Assembly: GCF_934617235.1 (NCBI RefSeq)
Contig: NZ_CAKTTZ010000005.1
Span: 17,189 to 81,188, forward strand
Direction of reading: 5' to 3'
Source: an uncultured Ellagibacter sp.
GTDB lineage: Bacteria; Actinomycetota; Coriobacteriia; Coriobacteriales; Eggerthellaceae
DNA: 64,000 bases
A program made the translations under genes and the position numbers. Shown here in pieces: positions 7,826-16,592 of this stretch; the stretch's first letter is position 1, and each line of letters opens with the position of its first letter. Below the pieces are notes generated by a model, which saw only the letters and a program-made list of their open reading frames with translations, was not told the DNA's origin and searched no databases.

Positions 7826-9157
7826 ATGTCAAGCACGGCAACGGCGAGCGCTCTGCCCTTCGGGGCAAAGCCTCAGGAGAAAAAGAAGAACTCGACGGCG
7901 GAGGTCGTCGCGGCGTCGATGGTCGGCACCGCAATCGAGTTCTACGATAACTACTGCTATTCCATTGCGGCGGCGAGCTATTTCGGCCTCATCTTCTTCA
8001 CCGACGTCGCGAAGTCGAACCCCGTCTTAGCGACGCTGCTCGCCTTCGTTACCTTCGCTGTGTCGTTTCTGGCGCGTCCGTTCGGCTCGCTTTTGTTCGG
8101 TCACTTCGGCGACAAGCTCGGACGCAAGAAAACCCTGGTCGCAGCACTTATGATGATGGGCATCGCGACGTTTGTCGTCGGCCTTTTGCCAGGGTATGAC
8201 GTCCTTGGTCCCGCATCAGTCGTCCTTTTGTGCGCCTGCCGCGCGTTCCAGGGCGTTGGGCTTGCCGGCGAGTGGTCGGGCGCGGCGCTCGTGGCGACGG
8301 AGAACGCGCCGAAGAGCAAGCGCGCGCTCTACGGCAGCTTCCCGAACCTCGGCGCTCCGATCGGATTCTTCTGCGCTTACGGCGTGAACCTCGTGCTCGA
8401 CACCGTGCTCACGACCGATCAGATGGTCGCGTTCGGCTGGCGCATCCCGTTTTTGCTTTCCATCTTCCTCGTCATCGTCGGCCTCGTCGTGCGCCTGCGC
8501 ATGGCCGAGACGCCCGTCTTCCAGAAGGCGGCCGCCGAGGACCGCGTCTCGAAGACCCCGCTGCTCGACCTTCGCCACCATTGGAAGCGCGTCGTTTTGG
8601 GCACCTGCGCGGTGAGCATCACCTACACGCTGTTCTACCTGCTCGGCACCTGGTCGCTTTCTTACGGCGTCTCCACGCTCGGCTTCTCTCAGCCGCAGTA
8701 CCTCGGCTTCGAGCTTATCGCTGTGTTCTTCTTCGCCGCGTTCATCGTGGTGGGATGCCTGTGCGCCGACCGCCGCGGCCGCAAGCCGGTGCTCGTGGTC
8801 GCAACCGCAGCAACGCTTATGTTCTGCCTGGTGAGCCCGCTGCTTCTCGGAAGCGGCACCGTTGCGGGCGTCATGGCGTTTCTCTGCGTCGGCTTCGTGT
8901 GCATGGGCGCGGTGTTCGGCCCGTGCGGGTCGTATCTGCCCGAACTGTTCCCCGCGAACGTGCGCTACTCGGGCGCCGGCCTTTCCTACAACCTCGCCGC
9001 GATCGTGGGCGGCGCGTTCGCCCCGACCATCGCAAGCGCGCTCGTCATGAACTTCGGCCTGGGCGCCGTGGGCCTCTACCTCGCCGGCATGGCAGTGGTC
9101 TCGCTCGTCGCGCTCGCATTCTTCAAGGAAAGCCGCAACATGGACTACGAGCGCTAG
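7826..9157 (+). CDS. MFS transporter, metabolite:H+ symporter (MHS) family
   Basis: About 443 residues with 12 hydrophobic segments. The N-half matches the MHS subfamily (the ProP, KgtP and ShiA type): GTAIEFYDNYCYS at helix 1, FLARPFGSLLFGHFGDKLGRK at loop 2-3, and FQGVGLAGEWSGAAL in helix 5. Substrates of this subfamily include organic acids, proline/betaine and shikimate; the one here cannot be told. Starts at 7799 and 7826 are both possible; AAGGA directly abuts the former with only one spacer base, so the latter is used, with a charged cytosolic N-tail. The leader peptide and terminator upstream suggest control by branched-chain amino acid supply. Confidence 0.88.
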   Translation: MSSTATASALPFGAKPQEKKKNSTAEVVAASMVGTAIEFYDNYCYSIAAASYFGLIFFTDVAKSNPVLATLLAFVTFAVSFLARPFGSLLFGHFGDKLGRKKTLVAALMMMGIATFVVGLLPGYDVLGPASVVLLCACRAFQGVGLAGEWSGAALVATENAPKSKRALYGSFPNLGAPIGFFCAYGVNLVLDTVLTTDQMVAFGWRIPFLLSIFLVIVGLVVRLRMAETPVFQKAAAEDRVSKTPLLDLRHHWKRVVLGTCAVSITYTLFYLLGTWSLSYGVSTLGFSQPQYLGFELIAVFFFAAFIVVGCLCADRRGRKPVLVVATAATLMFCLVSPLLLGSGTVAGVMAFLCVGFVCMGAVFGPCGSYLPELFPANVRYSGAGLSYNLAAIVGGAFAPTIASALVMNFGLGAVGLYLAGMAVVSLVALAFFKESRNMDYER

Positions 9158-9167
9158 GGAATCCCGA

Positions 9168-9211
9168 GTGGGGCAGCGCAGTCGCAGGGTGTTGCAGCCG
9201 CGTTGCCCCAC
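9168..9211 (+). terminator. hairpin after MHS transporter
   Basis: GTGGGGCAGCG (9168-9178) pairs with CGTTGCCCCAC (9201-9211) with one G-U pair, eleven bases after the stop codon. There is no T tract, so termination is likely but not certain. Confidence 0.5.
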
Positions 9212-9370
9212 CGCTTACCGCACGGGTAATTCACCGCTTGCACCCCGGTGGGCAGCGCCCCTCGACGAGGCGTCCTGCCCGCCAAACGAGACGACAGGCG
9301 CCCCTTGACCGCCGCGGCTGTTAAGAACGGGTGACTTCGCGTTCTTGCCAGCCGCAACGGGGCTGTCCTT

Positions 9371-9379
9371 TGCTATCAT
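9371..9379 (+). promoter_or_regulatory. extended -10 promoter of gatCAB (TGCTATCAT)
   Basis: TGC plus TATCAT lies 30 bases upstream of the gatC ATG; identical to the elements at 4795 and 53524. Confidence 0.55.
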
Positions 9380-9408
9380 TTCGGAGATATGCACGAAAGG
9401 ACGCTTTC

Positions 9409-9720
9409 ATGACCCAACATCTTACCGAACGCGATGTGCGCGATATCGCCACCTACGCGCGCATCGGGCTGACCGACGATGAGCTTGTTCAGATGACAAC
9501 CGACCTGAACAACATCATCGACACCTTGAAGCCCATCACCGAATTCGACCTCGACGGCGTTAAGCCCACCTTCCACCCGATTGGAAGCCTCTCGAACGTC
9601 ATGCGCGAAGACGTCGAGCGCGAAAGCTTCACGCAGGAAGTCGCGCTGGAAAACGCACCCAAGCAACAGGACGGCAGCTTTCTCATCCCGTCCATCTTGG
9701 GCGAAGGGGGCGATCGCTAA
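9409..9720 (+). CDS. gatC: Asp-tRNA(Asn)/Glu-tRNA(Gln) amidotransferase subunit C
   Basis: 103 residues from ATG 9409, behind AAAGGA. It shows the GatC pattern: an N-terminal helix starting LTERDVRDIATYARIGLTDDE, a helix NNIIDTLKPITEFDLDGVKPTFHPI, and the conserved MREDVERESFTQEVALENAP tail. GatC wraps around GatA and stabilises the GatCAB complex, which converts misacylated Glu-tRNA(Gln) or Asp-tRNA(Asn) to the amide forms. The stop codon overlaps the gatA start (TAATG), indicating translational coupling in a gatC-gatA-gatB operon. Confidence 0.95.
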   Translation: MTQHLTERDVRDIATYARIGLTDDELVQMTTDLNNIIDTLKPITEFDLDGVKPTFHPIGSLSNVMREDVERESFTQEVALENAPKQQDGSFLIPSILGEGGDR

Positions 9721-11210
9721 TGGGCTTCACCACCGACATGGGCATCGCCGAGATTCAGGCAGGCCTGCGCGCGGGCGACTTCACGGCACGCGAGGTCGCA
9801 GAGGCAGCACTTGCGCACGTGAAGGCCGCCGACGAAAAGATCCACGCGTTTCTCGAGCTCACCGAAGAGGCCGCATTCGCCGCAGCCGAGCGCGTCGACG
9901 CTGCGATTGCCGCGGGCACCTTCGACGAACTCGGGCCGCTCGCCGGCATTCCGTGCGGCTTCAAGGACAACATGAACCAGGAGGGCACGCACACCACCTG
10001 CGCTTCCCACATGCTCGAAAACTACGTGTCCCCTTATACGGCCACGTGCGTGCAGCGCGCGATCGACGCGGGTTGCATCCCCTTGGGCAAGCTCAACATG
10101 GACGAGTTCGCCTTCGGCAGCTCCACCGAGTCCTCTGCTTTCGGCCCCACCCACAACCCGTGGGATCTGGAACGCGTGCCGGGCGGCTCCTCGGGTGGCT
10201 CGGCTGCGGCGGTCGCTGCGGGCATGACCTGCGTGGCGCTTGGTTCTGACACGGGCGGATCGATCCGCCAGCCCGCAAGTTTCTGCGGCATCGTCGGCGT
10301 GAAGCCCACCTACGGCATGGTCTCGCGCTACGGGGTGGTGGCCTTCGGCAGCTCACTCGACCAGGTGGGGCCCTTCGCGCGCAGCGTGGAGGACGCGGCG
10401 GCGGTCATGGACGCCATCTGCGGCCACGACGAGCTTGACTGCACCTCGCAGCAGGTGAAAGCCGATTTCCGCGCCGCCTGCAAGCAGGGTATCGAGGGCA
10501 TGCGCATAGGCATCGTGAAAGAGTTCATGGAAGCGGACGGCCTCACGGCTGAAGTCCGCGAGCGCACGCTCGAAGCCGCCGCCAAGCTCGAAGCCGCCGG
10601 CGCTGAGCTTGTCGAGGTCGAGCTTCCGCACGTCGACGCCGCTATCAGCGCCTATTACGTGCTCGGCCCCTGCGAGGCGTTCTCCAACCTGGCTCGCTTC
10701 GACTCGGTGCGCTACGGCCTGTGCGACGAGGGCCACAAGGATTTGGGCGGCCAATACGAGTCGAGCCGCGCGAAGGGCTTCGGAGCCGAGGCGAAGCGCC
10801 GCATCATGTTAGGCAGCTATCTGCTTTCCGCGGGCGTGTACGAGAAGTACTACTATCCCGCGCAGCAGGTGCGCACGCTGATCACGCAAGACTACACGCG
10901 CACCTACGAGAAATGCGACGTCATCTTGGCGCCCGCAAGCCCGCGCACGGCATTCAAGTTCGGCGAGATTTCCGACCCGACGACGATGTATCTCTCCGAC
11001 GTGTTCACCATCTCGCTCAACATCGCTGGCAACGGCGGCATGAGCATGCCTTGCGGACTCGGTCGCGAAACCGGCCTGCCCATTGGCGTTCAGCTGATGT
11101 CTCCCCAGTTCAAGGATGAGAACATGTTCCGCATCGCGATGGCACTTGAGAAGGAATATGGCACCGCCCCCGTGGCGCCCGCGTTCGCGAACGGAAAGGC
11201 AGGGGAGTAA
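9720..11210 (+). CDS. gatA: Asp-tRNA(Asn)/Glu-tRNA(Gln) amidotransferase subunit A
   Basis: 496 residues. Amidase-signature enzyme with the Ser-cisSer-Lys catalytic set: Lys in IPCGFKDNMNQEG, the Gly/Ser-rich signature VPGGSSGGSAAAVAAG, and the nucleophile region LGSDTGGSIRQPASFCG. It hydrolyses glutamine and channels ammonia to GatB. The length and all motifs are normal for GatA. It overlaps gatC by one base and is followed one base later by the gatB GTG. Confidence 0.97.
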   Translation: MGFTTDMGIAEIQAGLRAGDFTAREVAEAALAHVKAADEKIHAFLELTEEAAFAAAERVDAAIAAGTFDELGPLAGIPCGFKDNMNQEGTHTTCASHMLENYVSPYTATCVQRAIDAGCIPLGKLNMDEFAFGSSTESSAFGPTHNPWDLERVPGGSSGGSAAAVAAGMTCVALGSDTGGSIRQPASFCGIVGVKPTYGMVSRYGVVAFGSSLDQVGPFARSVEDAAAVMDAICGHDELDCTSQQVKADFRAACKQGIEGMRIGIVKEFMEADGLTAEVRERTLEAAAKLEAAGAELVEVELPHVDAAISAYYVLGPCEAFSNLARFDSVRYGLCDEGHKDLGGQYESSRAKGFGAEAKRRIMLGSYLLSAGVYEKYYYPAQQVRTLITQDYTRTYEKCDVILAPASPRTAFKFGEISDPTTMYLSDVFTISLNIAGNGGMSMPCGLGRETGLPIGVQLMSPQFKDENMFRIAMALEKEYGTAPVAPAFANGKAGE

Positions 11211-11211
11211 C

Positions 11212-12789
11212 GTGAAGAAACTCGAGCAAGTACTGCAAGATTGGGAAGCGGTCATCGGCCTGGAAATCCACACCGAGCTCACCACCCTTACCACGAAGAT
11301 GTTCTGCGGCTGCAAGCTGGAGTTCGGCGCCGCGCCCAACACGCACACCTGCCCCGTGTGCCTGGGCCTGCCGGGCGCCCTTCCCGTGCCGAACAAGGCA
11401 GCCATCGAGTCGATCGTGCTCGCAGGCCTGGCCACAAACTGCGACATCGAGAAGCACTCCATGTTCTACCGCAAGAACTACATGTACCCCGACATGGCGA
11501 AGAACTTCCAGACCACACAGGGTCCCGTGGCATTCTGCATGCGCGGCCATCTCGACCTCGACGTCGATGGCCCGGCGGCGAAAGAGCGCACCGACATCGC
11601 GGGCCTTGGCGCTGGTGACACTTATGAGAACGTCACCGTGACCGACACCGGCTACACGGCGCACGTGGGTATCACGCGCATCCACATGGAAGAAGACGCG
11701 GGCAAGATGATCCACATCGGCGGTGACGAGGGCCGCATCGCGGGCGCCACGCATTCCCTTGTCGACTACAACCGCGCGGGCACGCCGCTCATCGAGCTCG
11801 TCACCGAGCCCGACCTGCGCACGCCCGAGGAGGCGCGCCTGTTCATGCAGAAGCTGCGCCAGATCTTCCTTGCCATCGGTATCTCCGACTGCTCGATGGA
11901 GGAAGGCTCCATGCGCTGCGACGGCAACGTCAGCCTGCGCCGCCGCGGTTCGACCAAACTCGGCGTGAAGACCGAGCTCAAGAACATGAACTCCTTCAAA
12001 AACCTCCACGATGGGCTTGCATACGAGATTTGCCGCCAGGCGGAAGTGCTCGAAGAGGGCGGGCAGATTTACCAGGAAACGCGCCACTGGGACCCCACGA
12101 TGAAGCACACCATCGTCATGCGCGTGAAGGAGACGGCGGACGACTACCGCCTGTTCCCCGAGCCTGATTTGGCACCTTACGACCTCTCCGATGAGTTTAT
12201 CGAGGGCGTTCGCGCCAAGCTGCCCGAACTGCCCGACCAGAAGGCGGCGCGCTTCGCCGAGCAGTTCGGCCTGTCGTCCTACGATGCCCGTCAACTGGTG
12301 GAAGGCGATGAGACCGCCGACTTCTTCGAGAAGTGCATGGAGGTCGCGGGCGAGGACGCCGACAAGCTCGCCAAGCCTGTCGCCAACCTGGTCATCAACG
12401 ACATCGCTGGCTGGCAAAACGCAAACGAGAACGCCAATCTCACCGAAAGTCCGCTTTCACCTGCGCGCGCCGTCGAACTCGTTAGGCTGCTCGCCGAGGA
12501 CACCATTTCCTCCAAGCAGGCCAAGGAGGTTTTCGCAGCCGTCATGGACGAGGACAAGGATCCTGCGGCCATCGTGGAAGAGCGCGGTATGAAGCAGGTG
12601 TCCGACACCGGCGCGATCGAGGCGGTCGTCGAGGCGGTTATCGCCGCGAACCCTGACGAGGTCGCGCGCTACAAAGACGGCAACACCAAAGTCATCGGGT
12701 TTTTCGTCGGCCAATGCATGAAACAGATGCGCGGCCAGGGCAATCCGAAGGTCATCAACCAGCTTCTCGCGAAGAAGCTCGCTGAATAA
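11212..12789 (+). CDS. gatB: Asp-tRNA(Asn)/Glu-tRNA(Gln) amidotransferase subunit B
   Basis: 525 residues from GTG 11212, with AGGGGAG in the end of gatA as RBS. The N-terminal kinase-like domain shows WEAVIGLEIHTELTT, the zinc-site region CGCKLEF and CPVCLGLPGALPV, and YRKNYMYPDMAKNFQ. The C-terminal YqeY/tail domain (GLSSYDARQLV, INDIAGWQNANENA) ends in the tRNA-binding helices. GatB activates the tRNA-linked carboxylate with ATP and transfers ammonia supplied by GatA. Confidence 0.97.
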   Translation: MKKLEQVLQDWEAVIGLEIHTELTTLTTKMFCGCKLEFGAAPNTHTCPVCLGLPGALPVPNKAAIESIVLAGLATNCDIEKHSMFYRKNYMYPDMAKNFQTTQGPVAFCMRGHLDLDVDGPAAKERTDIAGLGAGDTYENVTVTDTGYTAHVGITRIHMEEDAGKMIHIGGDEGRIAGATHSLVDYNRAGTPLIELVTEPDLRTPEEARLFMQKLRQIFLAIGISDCSMEEGSMRCDGNVSLRRRGSTKLGVKTELKNMNSFKNLHDGLAYEICRQAEVLEEGGQIYQETRHWDPTMKHTIVMRVKETADDYRLFPEPDLAPYDLSDEFIEGVRAKLPELPDQKAARFAEQFGLSSYDARQLVEGDETADFFEKCMEVAGEDADKLAKPVANLVINDIAGWQNANENANLTESPLSPARAVELVRLLAEDTISSKQAKEVFAAVMDEDKDPAAIVEERGMKQVSDTGAIEAVVEAVIAANPDEVARYKDGNTKVIGFFVGQCMKQMRGQGNPKVINQLLAKKLAE

Positions 12790-12799
12790 AGCCTCCGAC

Positions 12800-12849
12800 C
12801 AGGGGCTTTCTAGAAGAACACATTGATTCGCCGCGCCCAGGGGCTTTCT
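12800..12849 (+). repeat. short direct repeat downstream of gatB
   Basis: CAGGGGCTTTCT occurs twice (12800-12811 and 12838-12849), 38 bases apart, between gatB and the mutase gene. No function is evident. Confidence 0.5.
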
Positions 12850-12882
12850 CCTCGGGCGAGACACGTACTAAAAGGAGCAAAC

Positions 12883-14592
12883 GTGAACGCGCGCGATATG
12901 CATGCCGAAATGGCGCGATGGATAGAAAATGTGACGGAGCCCGAGCTTGCCGCCGAGCTCTCGCGCATGGCGGCGGCGGCAAAGGCGGGGGATGAGTCCG
13001 CGCTCACCGACGCCTTCTTCCAGGACCTCTCCTTCGGCACCGCGGGCCTTCGTGGGACGCTCGGCGCCGGCACGAACCGTATGAACGTCTACACGGTGGG
13101 TCGCGCGACGCAGGGTTTCGCCGATTACCTGAACGCGCATTTCGAGAACCCGAGCGTCGCCATCGCGCGCGACAGCCGCAACAACGGGGAGCTCTTCGTG
13201 CGCACGGCGGCCGCGATCTTTGCGGCAAATGGCGTGCACGCTTACGTGTATCCGCGCATTTCCCCAGTTCCCACGCTTTCGTGGGCCGTGCGCGATTTGG
13301 GCTGCTCAGGTGGCGTGTGTGTCACGGCGAGCCACAATCCCGCAGCCTACAACGGCTACAAGGCCTATGGGCCCGACGGTTGCCAGATTACGAGTGAGGC
13401 CGCCGCGGCTATCTCAGCTGCGATCGAGGGCACTGACATCTTCTCTGAGGTGAAGTCCGTCGACTTCGATGCGGCTCTTGCGGCGGGCGACATCACGTGG
13501 ATTGATGACGCGGTCCTCGAGCGCTACTTCGACGCGGTTCTTTCGAAATCGGTAAGCAACCTAAGCGCCGACGAGGTCGCGAAAGCGCCCTTGAAGCTTG
13601 TATACACCCCGCTCAACGGCACGGGGCTCGTTCCCGTGACAACGGTGCTTAAACGCGCGGGCATCACCGACATCACCGTCGTGCCCGAACAGCGCGAGCC
13701 CGACGGGAATTTTCCGACCTGCCCGTATCCCAACCCTGAGATCCGAGAGGCCATGCAGAAGGGGATCGAACTTTGCGAGCGCGTGCACCCCGACCTATTG
13801 CTCGCGACCGACCCCGACGCCGACCGCGTGGGCGTCGCCGTGAAGGATGGCGAGGACTACCTGCTGCTCACCGGTAACGAGATGGGTGTCCTGCTGCTCG
13901 ATTACATCTGCCGCATGCGTGCTGAGCGCGGCGAGGACCTTTCCCAAAAGGTGGCCGTCACCACGATCGTTTCGTCCGCCATGGTCGATGCGCTTGCTGC
14001 AAAATACGGCTTTGAACTGCGCCGTTGCTTGACCGGCTTCAAGTACATCGGCGACATCATCACCGAACTCGCCGACGCGGGGCAGGCCGACCGCTTCATC
14101 TTCGGCTTCGAGGAGAGCTACGGGTATCTTTCAGGCGACCATGTGCGCGACAAGGATGCGGTGAACGCGAGCTTGCTTATCTGCCAGATGGCGCAGGATT
14201 ACAAGCTGCAGGGGAAAAACCTCGCGGATGCGATGCGCGACCTGTACGCCGAGCACGGGTATTGGCTTAATCGTACCGTTTCGGTGTCGTATCCCGGTGC
14301 CGAGGGGGCAGCTGCTATGGCGGCGATCATGGAGCGCTTGCGCGCGGAGGAGCCGGGCGAGATTGCCGGCCTTATGGTAGAGGGCGTCGTCGACTACCAA
14401 GATGCGGGTACGGGGCTTCCGCCCGCGAACGTCGTCGAATTCCGCCTGGCGGGCGGTAACAAGGCCATCGTGCGCCCGAGCGGCACCGAACCCAAGATCA
14501 AGCTTTACGTGTTCGCGAAAGACACGACCCGCGAAGGGGCTGAAGCACTGCTCGACAGCATCGAAGCTTCAGGCCGCAAGCTGCTTGCATAA
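12883..14592 (+). CDS. phospho-sugar mutase (phosphoglucomutase/phosphomannomutase family)
   Basis: 569 residues from GTG 12883 behind AAAGGAG. Alpha-D-phosphohexomutase fold in four parts: FGTAGLRGTLGAGTNRMN at the start, catalytic phosphoserine loop TASHNPAAYNGYK, metal loop LLATDPDADRVGVAV (DPDADR), sugar loop FGFEESYGYLSGDHVRDKDA, and the C-terminal phosphate-binding RPSGTEPKIKLYV. The length near 570 and the GFEESYGY motif fit the PgcA-like phosphoglucomutases, which interconvert glucose-1-P and glucose-6-P, rather than the shorter PMM/PGM of about 450 residues. No carbohydrate genes are adjacent, so the physiological sugar is unassigned. Confidence 0.93.
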   Translation: MNARDMHAEMARWIENVTEPELAAELSRMAAAAKAGDESALTDAFFQDLSFGTAGLRGTLGAGTNRMNVYTVGRATQGFADYLNAHFENPSVAIARDSRNNGELFVRTAAAIFAANGVHAYVYPRISPVPTLSWAVRDLGCSGGVCVTASHNPAAYNGYKAYGPDGCQITSEAAAAISAAIEGTDIFSEVKSVDFDAALAAGDITWIDDAVLERYFDAVLSKSVSNLSADEVAKAPLKLVYTPLNGTGLVPVTTVLKRAGITDITVVPEQREPDGNFPTCPYPNPEIREAMQKGIELCERVHPDLLLATDPDADRVGVAVKDGEDYLLLTGNEMGVLLLDYICRMRAERGEDLSQKVAVTTIVSSAMVDALAAKYGFELRRCLTGFKYIGDIITELADAGQADRFIFGFEESYGYLSGDHVRDKDAVNASLLICQMAQDYKLQGKNLADAMRDLYAEHGYWLNRTVSVSYPGAEGAAAMAAIMERLRAEEPGEIAGLMVEGVVDYQDAGTGLPPANVVEFRLAGGNKAIVRPSGTEPKIKLYVFAKDTTREGAEALLDSIEASGRKLLA

Positions 14593-15163
14593 GGCCGCAG
14601 CAGGGAAGGCGCGATGCAAGCTCGCACGGGGCCGAAGCGGGGAAGGCGCGGAGCCGCAAATTGCTTCACTGCGGCCCTATGCAGCGACAGAGAACAAGCT
14701 GCTCGCACGGGGCCGCAGTGAAGAGGAGACGCGGAGCTTCCCAGTCCGGAGCACGCTTGCCACAAGGGCTGCTGCCCCTGCGATCGCTTCGTTTTGGGGA
14801 CGCCATCGGGCTCTCTCCCTTCAGCCCATCTCGCCGAAAACGAGCCCGTCGTGGACAAATATTGTCGATATGCGAGGAGTTTCCTACTACTAACTTTCTT
14901 CCATCAATTCCGACCTGGGCAAACGTAGGGCGAAGAGAGAAGGGTCCTCCCCGCCGTCAGATTTCGACTCACATATCGACGCTTTTTGTCCCCGACAAGA
15001 CGTTTTCAGCGAGACTTGCATGGGGAATCGCTCCCCGGCACCGCGTCTCAAAAATTTTCGGAGGCCCATGCCGTGCGCGAGGAGAATAACACCGATTGCG
15101 CTGCACCTCCGTACGCTCGACTTTAGGCATATTCCTCAATAAGCTAAGTCGAATCTCCTCTTT
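14593..15163. other. gene-free region with repeats
   Basis: About 570 bases without a convincing gene; open frames here lack ribosome-binding sites and family features. The first part has degenerate repeats around GCACGGGGCCG (about 14625 and 14715). The palindromic element 14851-14993 follows. Confidence 0.6.
14851..14993. repeat. 143-bp intergenic element with terminal inverted repeats
   Basis: The left end (26 bases from 14851, GTGGACAAATATTGTCGATA...) is an imperfect inverted copy of the right end (14968-14993, ending in TTTTTGTCCCC). A near-identical copy of the left end (GTGGACAAA-ATTG-CGATATGCGAG, two differences) recurs at 52142. Short non-coding elements with terminal inverted repeats in gene-free spots suggest a MITE-like or REP-like family. 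Confidence 0.65.
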
Positions 15164-15220
15164 TCATTTTTGATAGGTAAGGCTATCATTTTTGCTAGAT
15201 TTAGCTAGCAAAAATGATAG
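15164..15220 (+). promoter_or_regulatory. triple half-site operator overlapping the ATPase start
   Basis: Three copies of TCATTTTTGMTAG occur: direct copies at 15164-15176 and 15186-15198 (22 bp apart, two helical turns) and an inverted copy at 15205-15217. The last two lie within a perfect 16-bp inverted repeat (15183-15198 / 15205-15220) with a 6-base centre. The element is AT-rich in a GC-rich genome and covers the promoter and first possible ATG, as expected for an autoregulatory or repressor site. Confidence 0.65.
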
Positions 15221-15231
15221 ATAGGATGAAT

Positions 15232-16401
15232 ATGTTCAGGAGAGAGCTATCGCGAACACTCGAAGAACGACTCCGCGAGCCTCGCTCGTTCATCCAAGTC
15301 GTTATGGGGCCTCGGCAGACCGGCAAAACCACGGCAATCAAGCAGGCCGTCAAAGCGACGGGATTGCCTGTTCGAGTTGCGAGCGCGGACAGCGCAATCG
15401 AGCTAGGAGCCGATTGGATCGAACTGGAATGGCGCCAAGCGAGAAACATGGCAGAGCGTGGCACAAAAGCGGTACTCGTCCTTGACGAAATACAGAAAGT
15501 CGCCCAGTGGTCGCAAACCGTCAAGCGGCTGTGGGATGAGGATAGCTGGAACGATGCTCCGCTTTTGGTGATTCTATCAGGCTCATCGAGCTTGCTTATC
15601 GGCAGTGGTCTTTCCGAGTCGCTGGCAGGAAGATATGAGCTTCTGCGTTCAACGCATTGGAGCCTGTCCGAAATGTCCGAAGCGTTCGGCTACAACCTTT
15701 CCGACTATCTCGAATTCGGCGGATACCCTGGTGCCGCGATCCTTAAGAGCGACGAAGACCGCTGGCGCGAATACATGCGAGACTCCATCGTCGAGTCGAC
15801 GATTTCGCGAGACGTTTTACAGATGGAAAACGTAAGAAAGCCTGCGTTGATGCGCGCGCTTTTCGAGCTCGGAGCGCAATACTCTGCGCAAGAGCTGTCG
15901 TATCGAAAGATACTCGGCCAGCTCGACGACAAGGGCAACACCGACACCATCAAGCACTACCTCGACCTTCTGTCAGGAGCAGGAATGATAAGTGGCCTAC
16001 AGAAGTTTGACGACAAGCCTATAAAAGCAAAAGCCTCTTCACCACGGTTGATGGTTCACGACCCCGCGCTCATGACCTCGATGTGGCACGGAAAAGGGAG
16101 TCTTCTCGAAGACCCGGATCTCTACGGACATCTCGTTGAAACGGCGGTCGGCGCATACCTTATCGCACGCTCGGCGATAGACGGCTTCGACCTTTACTGG
16201 TGGCGCGATGGTGACTTGGAAGTTGATTTCGTCCTAAGGCGAGCGCGAGATATCACCGCAATAGAGGTGAAAAGCGGGCGCGTAAGCAAAAGCGGCATGG
16301 GCGCATTCTGCAAAGCCTATCCGAAGGCGAGCCCGATAATTGTTGGCGATCGGAATACTCCCCTCGAAGACTTTCTGCGGGGGAAAGTGCCTCTCTTTTA
16401 A
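15232..16401 (+). CDS. AAA-family ATPase with C-terminal DUF4143-type domain
   Basis: 389 residues. Walker A GPRQTGKTT (about residue 29), Walker B with DEIQ (VLVLDEIQKVAQW), and sensor-like LSGSSSLLIGSGLSESLAGR belong to the AAA_14 family. The second half is the DUF4143 type, a PD-(D/E)XK-like core (LYWWRDGDLEVDFVLRRARDITAIEVKSGR) with D, E and EVK in order. Proteins of this kind are widespread, mostly single-gene and poorly understood. The ATG at 15232 has AGGA five bases upstream; ATG 15214 lies inside the palindrome and lacks an RBS. The upstream triple half-site suggests tight control, and the gene stands alone between unrelated genes, consistent with acquisition by transfer. Confidence 0.85.
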   Translation: MFRRELSRTLEERLREPRSFIQVVMGPRQTGKTTAIKQAVKATGLPVRVASADSAIELGADWIELEWRQARNMAERGTKAVLVLDEIQKVAQWSQTVKRLWDEDSWNDAPLLVILSGSSSLLIGSGLSESLAGRYELLRSTHWSLSEMSEAFGYNLSDYLEFGGYPGAAILKSDEDRWREYMRDSIVESTISRDVLQMENVRKPALMRALFELGAQYSAQELSYRKILGQLDDKGNTDTIKHYLDLLSGAGMISGLQKFDDKPIKAKASSPRLMVHDPALMTSMWHGKGSLLEDPDLYGHLVETAVGAYLIARSAIDGFDLYWWRDGDLEVDFVLRRARDITAIEVKSGRVSKSGMGAFCKAYPKASPIIVGDRNTPLEDFLRGKVPLF

Positions 16402-16592
16402 GGTTGAATCGCAGGAGCAAAGCCCGCAGGTGCCTTGCGCACAATCCGCGCGTTGCGCCTATTCGCTGTCGCAAAACACCTGACGTCGTCGCATACTTTC
16501 GCGTGAAATTGCAGTATTATGTAAATTTGCATTGCGCGGCGGCAACCAAGCCCGCGCGATAACTTGGTTGGGATTTCAGGGGAAAGGCACCT
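16402..16592. promoter_or_regulatory. leader region of the AGCS symporter
   Basis: 190-base spacer. TATTAT (about 16515) may be a -10 element. I found no hairpin or recognised riboswitch in it. Confidence 0.3.

Noticed and set aside
11110..12417. Minus-strand frame of 435 codons opposite gatB
   Set aside because: Shadow frame produced by third-position GC; no RBS, no motifs, and gatB is intact on the plus strand.
14661..15089. Open frame in the gene-free region behind the mutase
   Set aside because: Runs through the palindromic element, lacks an RBS and shows no protein-like pattern.
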